Below, in pieces: positions 1-9,122 of a DNA stretch of 64,000 nt (position 1 is its first letter; every line of letters begins with the position of its first letter). The notes below the pieces were generated by a model. The model searched no databases, was not told the DNA's origin, and saw only the letters and a program-made list of their open reading frames with translations. The stretch covers positions 62,001-126,000 of the forward strand of contig CAVZQU010000007.1 of NCBI GenBank assembly GCA_963777515.1. The letters are read 5' to 3'. A program made the translations under genes and the position numbers. Source of the DNA: CAVSWT01 sp963777515 (GTDB lineage Bacteria > Bacteroidota > Ignavibacteria > Ignavibacteriales > Ignavibacteriaceae).

Positions 1-762
1 TTGCCGCAGCCATTGGCTCAATAGTTTTAAATAATGAACCATCCGCGGCAAATTGAGACTCCAATAAAATTATTTTTTCTTCAGTTACAATTGCTTTCAG
101 CTTTTCTTTTCCTGTAGGGCCTTGAATCTGATATTCAAATCCGTAATCACTGCCGGGAATTTCGTATCGTTTATTCGCTTCGATAAAATTGTTGGAATAA
201 ATTTTATTAGGAAACAATATGGTAAGTTTTCCGCTTGTACCAATATTCAATAAAGTTAAATAAGAAGGTTTTGAAACTTTAAAATTAAATATTTAATTTT
301 ATCGCCAACTCTGAATTCATCACCGGATGAAGTAGGGATATAATTTATATCACGGCTGCCTTCCTTAATAGTTGCTTTATCGATCCCTAATTCAATTTTC
401 AATTTTGATCCACTTCCCTGACCGTTAGTGTTTGTATTCGAAATGCTTTTCATTTTTGTATCTAATATTTTATTCATTACCTGAGGATCGCCGCTATCGG
501 CCTTTTGCTTTTGCTCTTTAAATAAATATCCAAAAGCGCCAACAAAAAAAATTAATACAATTAAAATAGTTGGTATCAGTCCATCCTTTCCCCAAATTGA
601 ATAAGCAACTAATATTAATATAATAATTGCTATACTGTATAGAAGTATTTGGCTGGATATTTTACCGACTACAAGTTTTAGAATATCTTTTGTATCAATA
701 AAACTACCTAAACTAATACCTACTTTTTCATCAGGCATAACTCTCCATTGAATGTTATTCAA
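1..762 (-). CDS. Membrane protein with C-terminal DUF4384 domain (frameshifted, runs off left edge)
   Basis: The readable N-terminal part is 168 residues with two adjacent hydrophobic segments (about residues 38-56 and 62-80), then a polar linker (DKMKS..NTNTNGQGSG) and the start of a globular domain (GDEFRVGDKIKY). That frame stops at 256. One frame over, the minus strand continues without a stop to base 1 with SYLTLLNIGTSGKLTILFPN and then YEIPGSDYGFEYQIQGPTG. This is the pattern I associate with DUF4384, a domain often attached to bacterial kinases and secreted proteins. One missing base in the A run at 281-284 would restore the frame. The true C-terminus lies outside the window. Function is unknown; the domain assignment is from remembered family patterns, the frameshift is seen directly. 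Confidence 0.6.
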
Positions 763-979
763 AATTATTTTGGGTCAGGATAGCAGCGATTTACTTTTTT
801 AAAAAAAGGATTTTCTTTTTTACCGGATAAGAATCTTATTTTCTAACGCTTACAATAGTTAGAATACCATTAAGATTTACAAAATAAGAATTGATTTACT
901 GGGTTTCATTTTAATGAAAATATAAATTTAAAGCAAGGAAATTCTGTCTTGATTTAGGTAAGGGGAAAACACATCCTAA

Positions 980-2070
980 CTAAAAGTTAAGAGTAAATTG
1001 AGCTGAAACTTCTTTTGTTTGATGATCATTCAAGTTAGATACTCCAACGCCCATTAACCTCACAGGCTTTTCAATTCTATTTGGAGAAATTAACAGTTCG
1101 TTTATGATTTGTATTAAAGTAGCTTCATCATCAAATTCTTCATGCAGAGTTCTGCTTCGCGTTTGAGTTACAAAATCAAAATATTTTATTTTGAGTGTAA
1201 CTGTTTTAGCGCTGATATTATTCCTTTTCATCCTTCTTATAACCGATTGAGAAAGTGTTTCCAAAGTTTCATTAAACACCTTGTCATCTAAAATATCTTC
1301 ATCAAATGTAGTTTCATTACTTATGGATTTTAATTTCCTTTCGGCCATTACCGGATCATCATTCAGACAGTGAACAATGTTATAAAAATGCTCCCCAACT
1401 TTACCGAATTTTTTTAATAAGAATTCCTTTTTTAGCTTTTTAATATCACCGCCGGTTTTAATTCCAAGTGCAATCATTTTTGCTGCCGTTACTCTGCCTA
1501 TCCCGGGGATTTTTTCAATTGCCAATCTTTCAATAAATGAATCCGCTTCCTCCGGCCGTATCAAAGTCAATCCATCCGGCTTGTGAATATCGGATGCAAC
1601 TTTTGCTAAAAATTTATTTATTGATACTCCTGCCGATGCTGTTAAATTCAATTCATGCTTTAATTCTATTTTTTATTTCTTTTGCAATTAAAGTAGCAGA
1701 TGGCATGTTCTTGTTTATTATTTGTTACATCTAAATATGCTTCATCAAGCGACATCGGTTCAACTAAATCAGTATATGATTTAAAAATATTCATTACTTG
1801 TCTTGATACAGATTTATATGCGTCAAATCTTGGCTTAACAAAAATTAAATGCGGACATTTAAGCAGTGCCATTTTTGATGGCATAGCAGAATGGACACCA
1901 AATTTTCTTGCTTCATAACTTGCTGTCATCACTACTCCCCTTTTTTCAGCGCTGCCAACCGCAATTGCTTTTCCCTTTAACTCCTGGTTATCTCTTTGTT
2001 CTACAGATGCATAAAATGCATCCATATCAATATGGATAATTTTTCTTATTTTAGTTTTTATATCTGACAT
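980..2070 (-). CDS. dinB: DNA polymerase IV (Y-family translesion polymerase), two frameshifts
   Basis: The N-terminal part (134 aa) carries the Y-family palm motifs: HIDMDAFYASVEQRD with the first metal-binding aspartate, and SLDEAYLDVT with the second acidic pair. The C-terminal part (223 aa) has NLTASAGVSINKFLAKVASD and KPDGL, the helix-hairpin-helix thumb (IPGIGRVTAAKM) and the little-finger domain. The two parts lie in different frames. Dropping one C at 1710 and one C at 1658 (plus strand) gives a continuous reading NKQNMPSATLIAKEIKNRI, then KHELNLTASAGVS, exactly as expected for DinB of about 360 residues. The enzyme bypasses DNA lesions with low fidelity. I infer an intact gene with two sequence errors; a genuine double-frameshift pseudogene cannot be excluded from the sequence alone. 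Confidence 0.85.
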
Positions 2071-2239
2071 TTTTACAAATTATACTTACAAGGCACTTTA
2101 TTAAAGAAAAGTTTCATTTGCAGCTGTATTTATTTATTTTTTTTATCGAAGAATTAAAAAAATACAATATATTAACAATCAATCTAACCTGCTTTTTAAT
2201 TATAAATAACAGATCTCATAATATATTTAGAAAACTAAA

Positions 2240-3364
2240 TTGAAAAAAAATAATTTTTTACTAAAAAGAAAATTCTGGAAATATATACCCTTTAGAAGAT
2301 ATTTAATATTTGTGTCGGCGATATTCTTCTTATTTTCTGGAATTGGATTTATCGTCGATCTGCTTTCAAAAGGTTCATATTCAGAACCACTGCTTTTTAT
2401 TAATGTATTTTATTCAGGGATTGTTGCAGTATTCTACGTTTATACTTTTACAAGAAATCTTAAATTTCTTCCTTTTACAATCTTATTTCAGATTGTAGTT
2501 GGAATTAACATCTGGAAACAAACTACTCAATTATTGCTTTCCGAATTTCCCCAAAGAGCATCTTTTGATGCCTATGGAATTTTAGTAACAATTGTTCTGG
2601 GATATGTATTGCTTGTTATATTTATAAATAAGGAGGGAATAAGAAATTTACGGCTTCAGGCTGAAATGAACCTTGCACAGGAGCTTCATTCTAATCTTGT
2701 TCCGAAAATTGAAATTGTTAATAACCATTTTGAAATATTTGGAATATCTAATCCAACTGATGAAGTCGGCGGCGATTTAATTGACTTCTTCGAAAATGAG
2801 ACTACGCATACTTGTTATATTGCAGATGTATCTGGACATGGAGTTGCGGCGGGTTCGATGATGGGAATGTTTAAGAGCACGATTCGAGTTTTGTTAAACA
2901 AAGATGAAACTCTTAGTTCAATTTTAACTGAAACCAGCAAGACAATTTACAATTTAAAAAAGAAGAACATGTTTCTTACTTGTGCTTTTTTGAAATTCAA
3001 TTCAAATTATACTGTGGAATATTCAACAGCAGGCCATCTTCCGATTCTAAAACTAGCAAACGATTCAAACAATTTTGAGGAATTGATAATAAAGCAACTT
3101 CCAATTGCGGCAACAAAAGATTTTAATTATGCAACAAAAAGTACAGTTTACAACAAGAATGATTTATTCATATTACTGACTGATGGAATTACAGAGACGT
3201 CAAATAAAATAGATGAAAATTTTGGAATGGAAGAAGTAAAACAGACTGTTCTTAATAATAGAAATGATGAGTTGTCCCATATTTATGAAAAAATAAATAA
3301 TAAGTTAGCTTCATATGGTAAACAAAAAGATGATCAGACAATTTTATTAATCAGATATTTATAA
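2240..3364 (+). CDS. Membrane-anchored SpoIIE/RsbU-type protein serine phosphatase
   Basis: A 374-residue protein with four predicted membrane helices in the first 130 residues (for example about 20-41, 48-68, 75-93 and 112-131), a short linker helix (LRLQAEMNLAQELHSNLVP) and a PP2C-like SpoIIE domain to the end. The metal-binding acidic motifs are present: EVGGDLIDFF, ADVSGHG, LTDGITE and KDDQTIL. Such phosphatases dephosphorylate STAS-domain anti-anti-sigma proteins in partner-switching cascades. The start is a TTG followed by a lysine-rich N-terminus; no strong ribosome-binding site is visible. It is transcribed divergently from dinB and ends before a terminator hairpin. Its partner is not adjacent; the RsbV/RsbW pair around 15.1-15.9 kb is one candidate. 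Confidence 0.8.
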   Translation: MKKNNFLLKRKFWKYIPFRRYLIFVSAIFFLFSGIGFIVDLLSKGSYSEPLLFINVFYSGIVAVFYVYTFTRNLKFLPFTILFQIVVGINIWKQTTQLLLSEFPQRASFDAYGILVTIVLGYVLLVIFINKEGIRNLRLQAEMNLAQELHSNLVPKIEIVNNHFEIFGISNPTDEVGGDLIDFFENETTHTCYIADVSGHGVAAGSMMGMFKSTIRVLLNKDETLSSILTETSKTIYNLKKKNMFLTCAFLKFNSNYTVEYSTAGHLPILKLANDSNNFEELIIKQLPIAATKDFNYATKSTVYNKNDLFILLTDGITETSNKIDENFGMEEVKQTVLNNRNDELSHIYEKINNKLASYGKQKDDQTILLIRYL

Positions 3365-3556
3365 TGACATAAGTATTATTTTAAAACAATAGTCGTAAAT
3401 TTAGTTTTGTCATAAATGTAACAAAATAAGCACCAACCATAGCTACTCAAGCTGTTATAGCATAATAAAGGATATTTGTTACTATATTGTTATTGAATAT
3501 TTATTAACTCTTTTATTTAATAATGGTTAACAAGTATATAAACAATTTAAAATAAA

Positions 3557-3585
3557 AAAAGCCTTAACAAAAAATTAAGGCTTTT
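3557..3585. terminator. Bidirectional rho-independent terminator
   Basis: An 11-bp perfect stem (AAAAGCCTTAA / TTAAGGCTTTT) with a 7-nt A-rich loop sits between the convergent SpoIIE phosphatase gene (+) and the VOC gene (-). A/T runs flank both arms, so it can serve both directions. Confidence 0.75.
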
Positions 3586-3626
3586 CATATTGCGTTCAAT
3601 TCTGATAAAACTCAAAGATTATCTTC

Positions 3627-4013
3627 TTAATATTTCTGTTCAACTATAGATAAAATATTTCCTGCAGGATCTTTAAACCATGCTATTAATGGGCCGCCTC
3701 CTCTTGCAATTCCTTTTACATCTGTTTTTATTTGACCGCCATATTGTTCAAATTTTATTCCTCGTTTAACTAACTCATCAACAATTTTTTCAACATCAGT
3801 AACGGGAAAATTTAGAACTGTGAAAGTCGCTGGTACATGATTTGGCTTTTCATACAGCATTACTCTGCCCCCTCCCTCAATATTAATATTTAATAATCCC
3901 TTCATTTCCTTTACTTCATTAACAACTAGTCCAAGTGTCCATCCGTAAAAATCTTTTGCTTTCTGGATATCATTCACAGAAAAACTGCTGAATGCTTTGG
4001 TGTTTTTAAACAT
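3627..4013 (-). CDS. VOC (glyoxalase/bleomycin-resistance) family protein
   Basis: A 128-residue single-module VOC-fold protein. It opens with a typical first beta strand and helix (AFSSFSVNDIQKAKDFYGWTLGL) and ends with the standard closing strand WFKDPAGNILSIVEQ. The family covers metal-dependent isomerases, dioxygenases and drug-binding proteins; the substrate cannot be read from the sequence. It lies 29 bp downstream of the SnoaL-like gene on the same strand, so the two are probably cotranscribed from the promoter region shared with the GlxA regulator. That context suggests regulator-controlled small detoxification proteins, which is inference. Confidence 0.75.
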   Translation of the reverse strand: MFKNTKAFSSFSVNDIQKAKDFYGWTLGLVVNEVKEMKGLLNINIEGGGRVMLYEKPNHVPATFTVLNFPVTDVEKIVDELVKRGIKFEQYGGQIKTDVKGIARGGGPLIAWFKDPAGNILSIVEQKY

Positions 4014-4042
4014 AGCTTTTTCCTTTCCTAAATTAATTGATT

Positions 4043-4432
4043 TTAATTTTCTAACACAGATTTTTCATAATTTATCGAAGTATCAACTATATACGTAGTA
4101 AGCTCATATATTTTATTATTTTTAATACGATAGATATCACAATATGAAGATGTGTTATTGTTGGTTGATTTCAAAATTAAATTTGAATCGCTTTCTACTA
4201 CTATAAATCCGTCTTCAGCAATAATATTTTTAACATTAGATGGCAAAAAATTTTTAAGTTCAAGAGAACAAACAGCTTTAATAAAATCACTTTTGCCTTT
4301 TATAACCGGTAATCCTACAATGTTCCATTCAATATCGTTGTCGAGATAATTTATAAATTCATGGAGGGTATTGTCCGTAAACGCTTTTATAAAATTTTCA
4401 ATTATTTTTTTATTATTATCTTTCCTGCTCAT
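4043..4432 (-). CDS. SnoaL-like / NTF2-fold protein
   Basis: A 129-residue protein with the pattern of small NTF2-like proteins: an N-terminal helix (KKIIENFIKAFTDNTLHEFINYLDNDIEWNI), a GKSDFIKAV turn, and a run of amphipathic strands ending with YRIKNNKIYELTTYI. In this fold the cavity may bind a small molecule or catalyse hydration or isomerisation; nothing here specifies which. It is the first gene of a two-gene unit with the VOC protein and is divergent from the GlxA-type regulator, with operator-like repeats in the shared upstream region. Confidence 0.6.
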   Translation of the reverse strand: MSRKDNNKKIIENFIKAFTDNTLHEFINYLDNDIEWNIVGLPVIKGKSDFIKAVCSLELKNFLPSNVKNIIAEDGFIVVESDSNLILKSTNNNTSSYCDIYRIKNNKIYELTTYIVDTSINYEKSVLEN

Positions 4433-4488
4433 ATTATTTCATGCTTATTCTTACATCACAAAGATAACAGCATGATAAAGGTTTTAAA

Positions 4489-4613
4489 AGGTGTAAATAC
4501 GTCAAATAAAGGGGTAAATGCGACTAATCTTTTTCACAATCTTATTATTTATTTTTTTCAAACTTTTTAAACTTATAAATGTGATAATTCTTACTTTAGG
4601 GGTTGATTGCGAC
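4489..4613. promoter_or_regulatory. Operator-like direct repeats between the SnoaL-like and GlxA genes
   Basis: The 349-bp divergent intergenic region holds three related sites: AGGTGTAAATACGTC at 4489-4503, AGGGGTAAATGCGAC at 4510-4524 (21 bp later, two helical turns) and AGGGGTTGATTGCGAC at 4598-4613. Direct repeats 21 bp apart match the way AraC-family proteins dock two helix-turn-helix units, so the neighbouring GlxA/AraC gene is the obvious candidate to bind here. Similar sites lie upstream of the efflux operon at 24226-24262. Confidence 0.5.
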
Positions 4614-4781
4614 AAATTCATTTTTTATTTTCAAATCCAGAATCCCAATAAAATTAGATATTAATTAAAGAAATAACTTTTGGAAAAATGGTTTTTAGGA
4701 TTTCTATCATTCCAAAAATCCATTTCTCCATTTTTCAATTTATCCTTGTCATTATAATTATAAACTAATAAAGAGAGACTT

Positions 4782-5726
4782 ATGAAACACATAACTATTA
4801 TCGTATCTAAGGGAGCAATATTGGGGAATGTTGAAGGGCCGCGCCAGGTATTTGCAGAGGTAAATAATCTATTAGCAATGAAAGGCAAACCGCCGTTATT
4901 TAAGATTCAATTGGTAGGATTAACAAGAGAGTCGAAATTGAATGATGGATTATATACCATCACGACTGATTTAATGAAAGATATAAAGAAAACCGATTTA
5001 ATAATTATTCCAGCAATGTATGGTGATTTAAGCAAGGCAATTGAAATGAATAGAGCTTTTATTCCTTGGATAGTTGAGCAATACAATAAAGGAACAGAAG
5101 TTGCAAGTCTTTGCCTTGGAGCTTTTTTATTAGCTTCCACAGGTTTGTTAACCGGCAAGAAATGCGCAACCCATTGGCTTGCAGCAAATGTATTCAGAAA
5201 AATGTTCCCGGAAATTAATTTAGTTGAAGATAAAGTAATAACAGATGAAAATGGAATTTACTCCAGCGGCGGCGCTTATTCATCTTTAAATCTTGTTTTA
5301 TATCTTATTGAAAAATATGCCGGCAGAGAAGCAGCAGTTTATTGTGCAAAAGCATTTCAGATTGATATTCAACGTGACAGCCAGTCTCCATTTATGATAT
5401 TCACCGGACAAAAAGAACATGACGATGATTCCATCAGAAAAGCACAAGAATATATTGAAAGTAATTTCCAGGAAAAAGTAACCATTGATCAGTTAGCTTC
5501 AATGCTTGCTCTGAGCAGAAGAAATTTGGAACGAAGATTTAAGAAAGCTACATCCAATACTGTCACAGAATATATTCAACGGGTAAAAATTGAAGCAGCA
5601 AAATTAAGTCTTGAATCATCACGCGAAAATGTAAACGAAGTAATGTATAATGTTGGATACCAGGACCCAAAAGCATTCAGAGTAACATTTAAAAAAATTA
5701 CCGGGCTTGTCTCCAATTCAATATAG
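4782..5726 (+). CDS. GlxA-family transcriptional regulator (DJ-1/PfpI domain + AraC HTH)
   Basis: A 314-residue two-domain regulator. Residues about 3-190 form a DJ-1/PfpI glutamine-amidotransferase-like sensor domain with the nucleophile-elbow region ASLCLGAFLLASTGLL followed by CATHWL. Residues about 218-314 form the double AraC helix-turn-helix (IDQLASMLALSRRNLERRFKK and NVNEVMYNVGYQDPKAFRVTFKK). The start follows an AGAGAG sequence 5-10 bases upstream. Regulators of this class usually sense a metabolite through the PfpI domain, which is not catalytic. The gene is divergent from the SnoaL/VOC unit and carries repeated candidate binding sites upstream, pointing to autoregulation. Confidence 0.85.
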   Translation: MKHITIIVSKGAILGNVEGPRQVFAEVNNLLAMKGKPPLFKIQLVGLTRESKLNDGLYTITTDLMKDIKKTDLIIIPAMYGDLSKAIEMNRAFIPWIVEQYNKGTEVASLCLGAFLLASTGLLTGKKCATHWLAANVFRKMFPEINLVEDKVITDENGIYSSGGAYSSLNLVLYLIEKYAGREAAVYCAKAFQIDIQRDSQSPFMIFTGQKEHDDDSIRKAQEYIESNFQEKVTIDQLASMLALSRRNLERRFKKATSNTVTEYIQRVKIEAAKLSLESSRENVNEVMYNVGYQDPKAFRVTFKKITGLVSNSI

Positions 5727-5775
5727 GAAGAAATATAATAGAGAGATTGCGGCTTAATAATTATAACGTTAAAAA

Positions 5776-5797
5776 AAGAATCCTAAAAAGGATAAAA
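5776..5797 (-). terminator. Weak terminator hairpin
   Basis: ATCCT/AGGAT stem with a 4-nt loop flanked by A runs (T runs on the minus strand) between the convergent GlxA gene and the propeller phosphatase. The stem is short, so the call is tentative. Confidence 0.4.
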
Positions 5798-5824
5798 AAA
5801 CTGTACATAAATTGGAATGAATAT

Positions 5825-8800
5825 TTATTTTACCTCAATAACCACAATTGAGATATCATCTGCTTGAGCTGTTCCATTCATCCATTGATCTCCAGCTTCA
5901 ACTAATTTATCAATAATCTCTTGAGGTTTATTGTTTACAAGTGTCTTATAAGTTTCCATTACTCTTGGATAATCAAACATTTCTTCTTTATCATTCATTT
6001 GTTCTGGTAAACCATCAGTTAAAAGCAAAATTTTATCACCGCTTTTTAAATCTTTCTCTACCAGCTTGTAAGGAAATTTTTTCATGGCACCTAACGGCAT
6101 CCCCTGAATAACAATTTCTTCTACTTCTTTGCTATCATTATTAAAATAATAAATGGGAGGCATTCCGCAGCTTGTGACGTATAATTTGCACTTATCTATT
6201 TTTAAAAGGCTAAAAGACATTAATATTCTGCCAAGCTTTATTTCCTTTATCATTCTGCTGCAGTGGTTCATGAAATCCTGCAGACCAAGCTTCGATGAAT
6301 CTGATGTAAAAAATCCTTTCATCAAAGTAACCATGGTACCAGCTTGCAGCCCATGACCGGTAGCATCTCCAAAAGCAATGTCTAAAATCCCATCATCCTG
6401 AACAATGAAATCATAATAATCTCCTCCAACTTCTGTGGCAGTACGCATAAAAGCAGCAAGCTCAAGATGCGGTAGTTTTGGTAATTCCTTAGGCAGCATT
6501 GAAAGCTGAAGCTGTCTGGCTTCTTCAAGCTCTTTAGTTATACGTTCACTTTCAATTTCAATGGCGCGTTTTTCCGCTTCAGTAGCTTTCAGACGTAATT
6601 CATTTTCTCTTATCTTGGTCTTTTGTTCACGTCTATTTAATTCAAATCTTCTAAGAAAATAAAGTAAGCTAAGGAAAATTATTGCATAAACAGCGTAAGC
6701 AATTTTGGTCTTCCACCAAGGTGGAGAAACATGTATAGCAACTGACGTTCCTTCATCATTCCAAACACCGTCATTATTGGAACCTATTACATGTAGAGTA
6801 TAGTTGCCTTGTGACAAGTTAGTAAATGTAACAGAATGTTCGTTACCAAGCTGGATCCAGTTTTTATTAAAGCCTTCAAGCTTATACTTGTATTGGTTTT
6901 CAGAAGTATTGTAATAACTTAACCCGGCAAAATGAAATACAATAATATTATCTTTATAAGTTAAAAAAAGACTATCAGTTTTTGATATCCCTTTTTCATA
7001 AATTGGCTTACCGTTCTCATCATCAGTATTATATCTGATAAATTGTGTTAAAACAATTGGAGGTACAAAACTGTTATCTTTAACTTTTGCAGGATCAAAT
7101 ACATTAAAACCATTTGTCCCGCCAAACATCAGTCTGCCTGTTATATTATCTTTAGCAAATGCATTCTGATTAAACTCGTTACCCTGAAGTCCGTTTTGAG
7201 AATAGAAATTCTTAAAAGTTTTAGTCTTAGGATTAAACCTTGAAAGGCCTTTATTTGTACTCAACCACAAATTACCTTCTCCATCTTCTAATATTCCGAA
7301 AACATTTTCATTCGGCAAACCATCTTTTACTTTATAGTTAGTAAACTTTTTAGTTTTTTTATTATACTTACTTAAACCTTGTGTAGAGCCTACCCAAACA
7401 TTTCCGTTGTGATCAATAAACACTCTCATAATATCATCACCAACTAAACTTCCCGGATCTTTAGGATTATTTTTGAAATGTACAAAAGTATTTTTAATGG
7501 GATCAAAAATATTTAATCCTCCTCCTACTGTGCCTAGCCAAAGTTTTCCGGATTGATCTACAGCAATTGATGAGACATAGTTGGAGCTTATTGAATTTTG
7601 ATTATTATCATCATGTTTAAATGTTGTTATTTTTTCTGTATTAGGATTTAATCTATTTAGCCCGCCTCTGTAAGTTCCTACCCAAATATTACCCAATTTA
7701 CCTTGAACAATTGAATAGATACGGTTATCTGAAATTGAATTAGAATCGGACGAATTATTTTTGTAATGTTTAAATGTATTGTCTTTAAGATTATATGCAT
7801 CTAGTCCAGCATTAAAATTACCAATCCATAAAATTCCAGATTTGTCTTCATACATAGATTGAACTGTATTACTCGAAATACTGTTTATTGAATTTGAATT
7901 ATGTGCATATTTTTCAAATATATTTTTGTTATAGTCAAATTTATAAAGTCCACCGTTTTGTGTTCCAATCCAGTATAATCCGTTTCTATCTACATACATC
8001 GATTGTATAGAATTATCTCCTAACCAATTCTTATCATTAGGCTTGCTTCTAAAAACTTCAAAGACTTGTGCTGAAGGAAGGAAATAATTTACACCGGCGG
8101 CATTGGTTCCAATCCAGATAACACCACTTCGATCTTGATAAATTGAAAAAATGAAATTATCACTTAAACTGCTGGGATCTAATGGATCATTTTTGAAATT
8201 TATAAATGTCCCGGTTTTTGGATTAAATTTATTAAGTCCGCCCCTGACAGTACCTATCCATAAATTGCCTTGTGAATCTTCAAAAATAGGCCATACCCAA
8301 TTATCTGAAAGACTATTTAAATTACCTGATGAATTTCGGTAATGAGTAAACTTCCCGGTTTTTTCATCTAATTTATCTAAGCCATTAAATGTACCTACCC
8401 ACAAATTCCCAGCGTGATCTCTATATACTGAAAAAACTTTGTTATCACTAAGGCTTGATTGATTTGATGGATCATTTTTATAAATGGTAACTTTGCCGGT
8501 ATTTTTATCCGTCTTTTTTAGTCCAGTACCACTCCCCAGTCCTCCTAACCATTGCACACCAGTTGTATCTTCGTAAAATGCATTTACAGAATTAAGTTTA
8601 ACATTCCGAAGTTTGAGATCATCTTTATTAAATTTTGTAAAAGATTCTGTGAGAGGATTGTACTTTTGGAAACCGCCTTGAGACTCAACATACATATTAC
8701 CAGAAGCATCTTTATATAAACCAAGTATAAAATTATTTATTAAGCTTGTTGAATCCGAAGGATTATTTTTAAATACTTTTATATTATAGCCATCAAATCT

Positions 8801-8983
8801 GTTTAATCCATCTTGAGTACCAAACCACATAAATCCTTTTTCATCCTGCAGGATACACATGACGGAACTTTGTGAAAGGCCATTTTCAACAGTTAAATGA
8901 TTGAAGGCAATAGACCCTTGCGGAAGAATTGAAGAAAGAGAAATAATAATAAAAAATCCACAAAGTGAAATTACTTTAGTCAT
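5825..8983 (-). CDS. Two-component-regulator propeller sensor fused to SpoIIE phosphatase
   Basis: A 1052-residue one-pass sensor. After a signal peptide (ending near SSILPQGSIAF) come about a dozen Reg_prop blades, each with a W(F/V/I)GT or WIGN core (the first is EKGFMWFGTQDGLNRFDGYN), then a Y_Y_Y domain (YKYKLEGFNKNWIQLG) and a membrane helix near residues 765-785. A charged coiled coil (EQKTKIRENELRLKATEAEKR) leads into a SpoIIE/PP2C domain with VGGDYYDF, FGDATGHG, LTDGLPEQ and QADDISIVV. The periplasmic propeller presumably binds a ligand, often a glycan fragment in Bacteroidota hybrid systems, and controls cytoplasmic phosphatase activity. There is no histidine kinase or HTH output. 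It is a single gene with its own terminator. Confidence 0.88.
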   Translation of the reverse strand: MTKVISLCGFFIIISLSSILPQGSIAFNHLTVENGLSQSSVMCILQDEKGFMWFGTQDGLNRFDGYNIKVFKNNPSDSTSLINNFILGLYKDASGNMYVESQGGFQKYNPLTESFTKFNKDDLKLRNVKLNSVNAFYEDTTGVQWLGGLGSGTGLKKTDKNTGKVTIYKNDPSNQSSLSDNKVFSVYRDHAGNLWVGTFNGLDKLDEKTGKFTHYRNSSGNLNSLSDNWVWPIFEDSQGNLWIGTVRGGLNKFNPKTGTFINFKNDPLDPSSLSDNFIFSIYQDRSGVIWIGTNAAGVNYFLPSAQVFEVFRSKPNDKNWLGDNSIQSMYVDRNGLYWIGTQNGGLYKFDYNKNIFEKYAHNSNSINSISSNTVQSMYEDKSGILWIGNFNAGLDAYNLKDNTFKHYKNNSSDSNSISDNRIYSIVQGKLGNIWVGTYRGGLNRLNPNTEKITTFKHDDNNQNSISSNYVSSIAVDQSGKLWLGTVGGGLNIFDPIKNTFVHFKNNPKDPGSLVGDDIMRVFIDHNGNVWVGSTQGLSKYNKKTKKFTNYKVKDGLPNENVFGILEDGEGNLWLSTNKGLSRFNPKTKTFKNFYSQNGLQGNEFNQNAFAKDNITGRLMFGGTNGFNVFDPAKVKDNSFVPPIVLTQFIRYNTDDENGKPIYEKGISKTDSLFLTYKDNIIVFHFAGLSYYNTSENQYKYKLEGFNKNWIQLGNEHSVTFTNLSQGNYTLHVIGSNNDGVWNDEGTSVAIHVSPPWWKTKIAYAVYAIIFLSLLYFLRRFELNRREQKTKIRENELRLKATEAEKRAIEIESERITKELEEARQLQLSMLPKELPKLPHLELAAFMRTATEVGGDYYDFIVQDDGILDIAFGDATGHGLQAGTMVTLMKGFFTSDSSKLGLQDFMNHCSRMIKEIKLGRILMSFSLLKIDKCKLYVTSCGMPPIYYFNNDSKEVEEIVIQGMPLGAMKKFPYKLVEKDLKSGDKILLLTDGLPEQMNDKEEMFDYPRVMETYKTLVNNKPQEIIDKLVEAGDQWMNGTAQADDISIVVIEVK

Positions 8984-9084
8984 GGATGTACCAGTGAATA
9001 GTAAATAGTGTAATGAGTAATAATGAATGTATTACTATTTATTTGAAGATATGAATATAATAGATTAACTTCCCAAAAAAAACA

Positions 9085-9112
9085 GCCCTTGATTTCCATG
9101 GAGACCAAGGGC
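9085..9112 (-). terminator. Rho-independent terminator of the T9SS-secreted protein gene
   Basis: GCCCTTG / CAAGGGC stem, with a loop containing the palindrome CCATGG, followed on the minus strand by eight T residues. It lies just after the stop codon of the long minus-strand gene. Confidence 0.75.
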
Positions 9113-9122
9113 CATATTAATT

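Noticed and set aside
1658..1710. Programmed ribosomal frameshifting in dinB (and in trxB, kduD, araA)
   Set aside because: No shared slippery sequence or stimulatory structure; the genes are normally single-frame in all bacteria, and unrelated genes show the same one-base breaks.
4782..5726. Reading the PfpI domain of the regulator as an active protease or deglycase
   Set aside because: The GlxA architecture with C-terminal AraC domain indicates a sensor role; no separate enzyme context is present.
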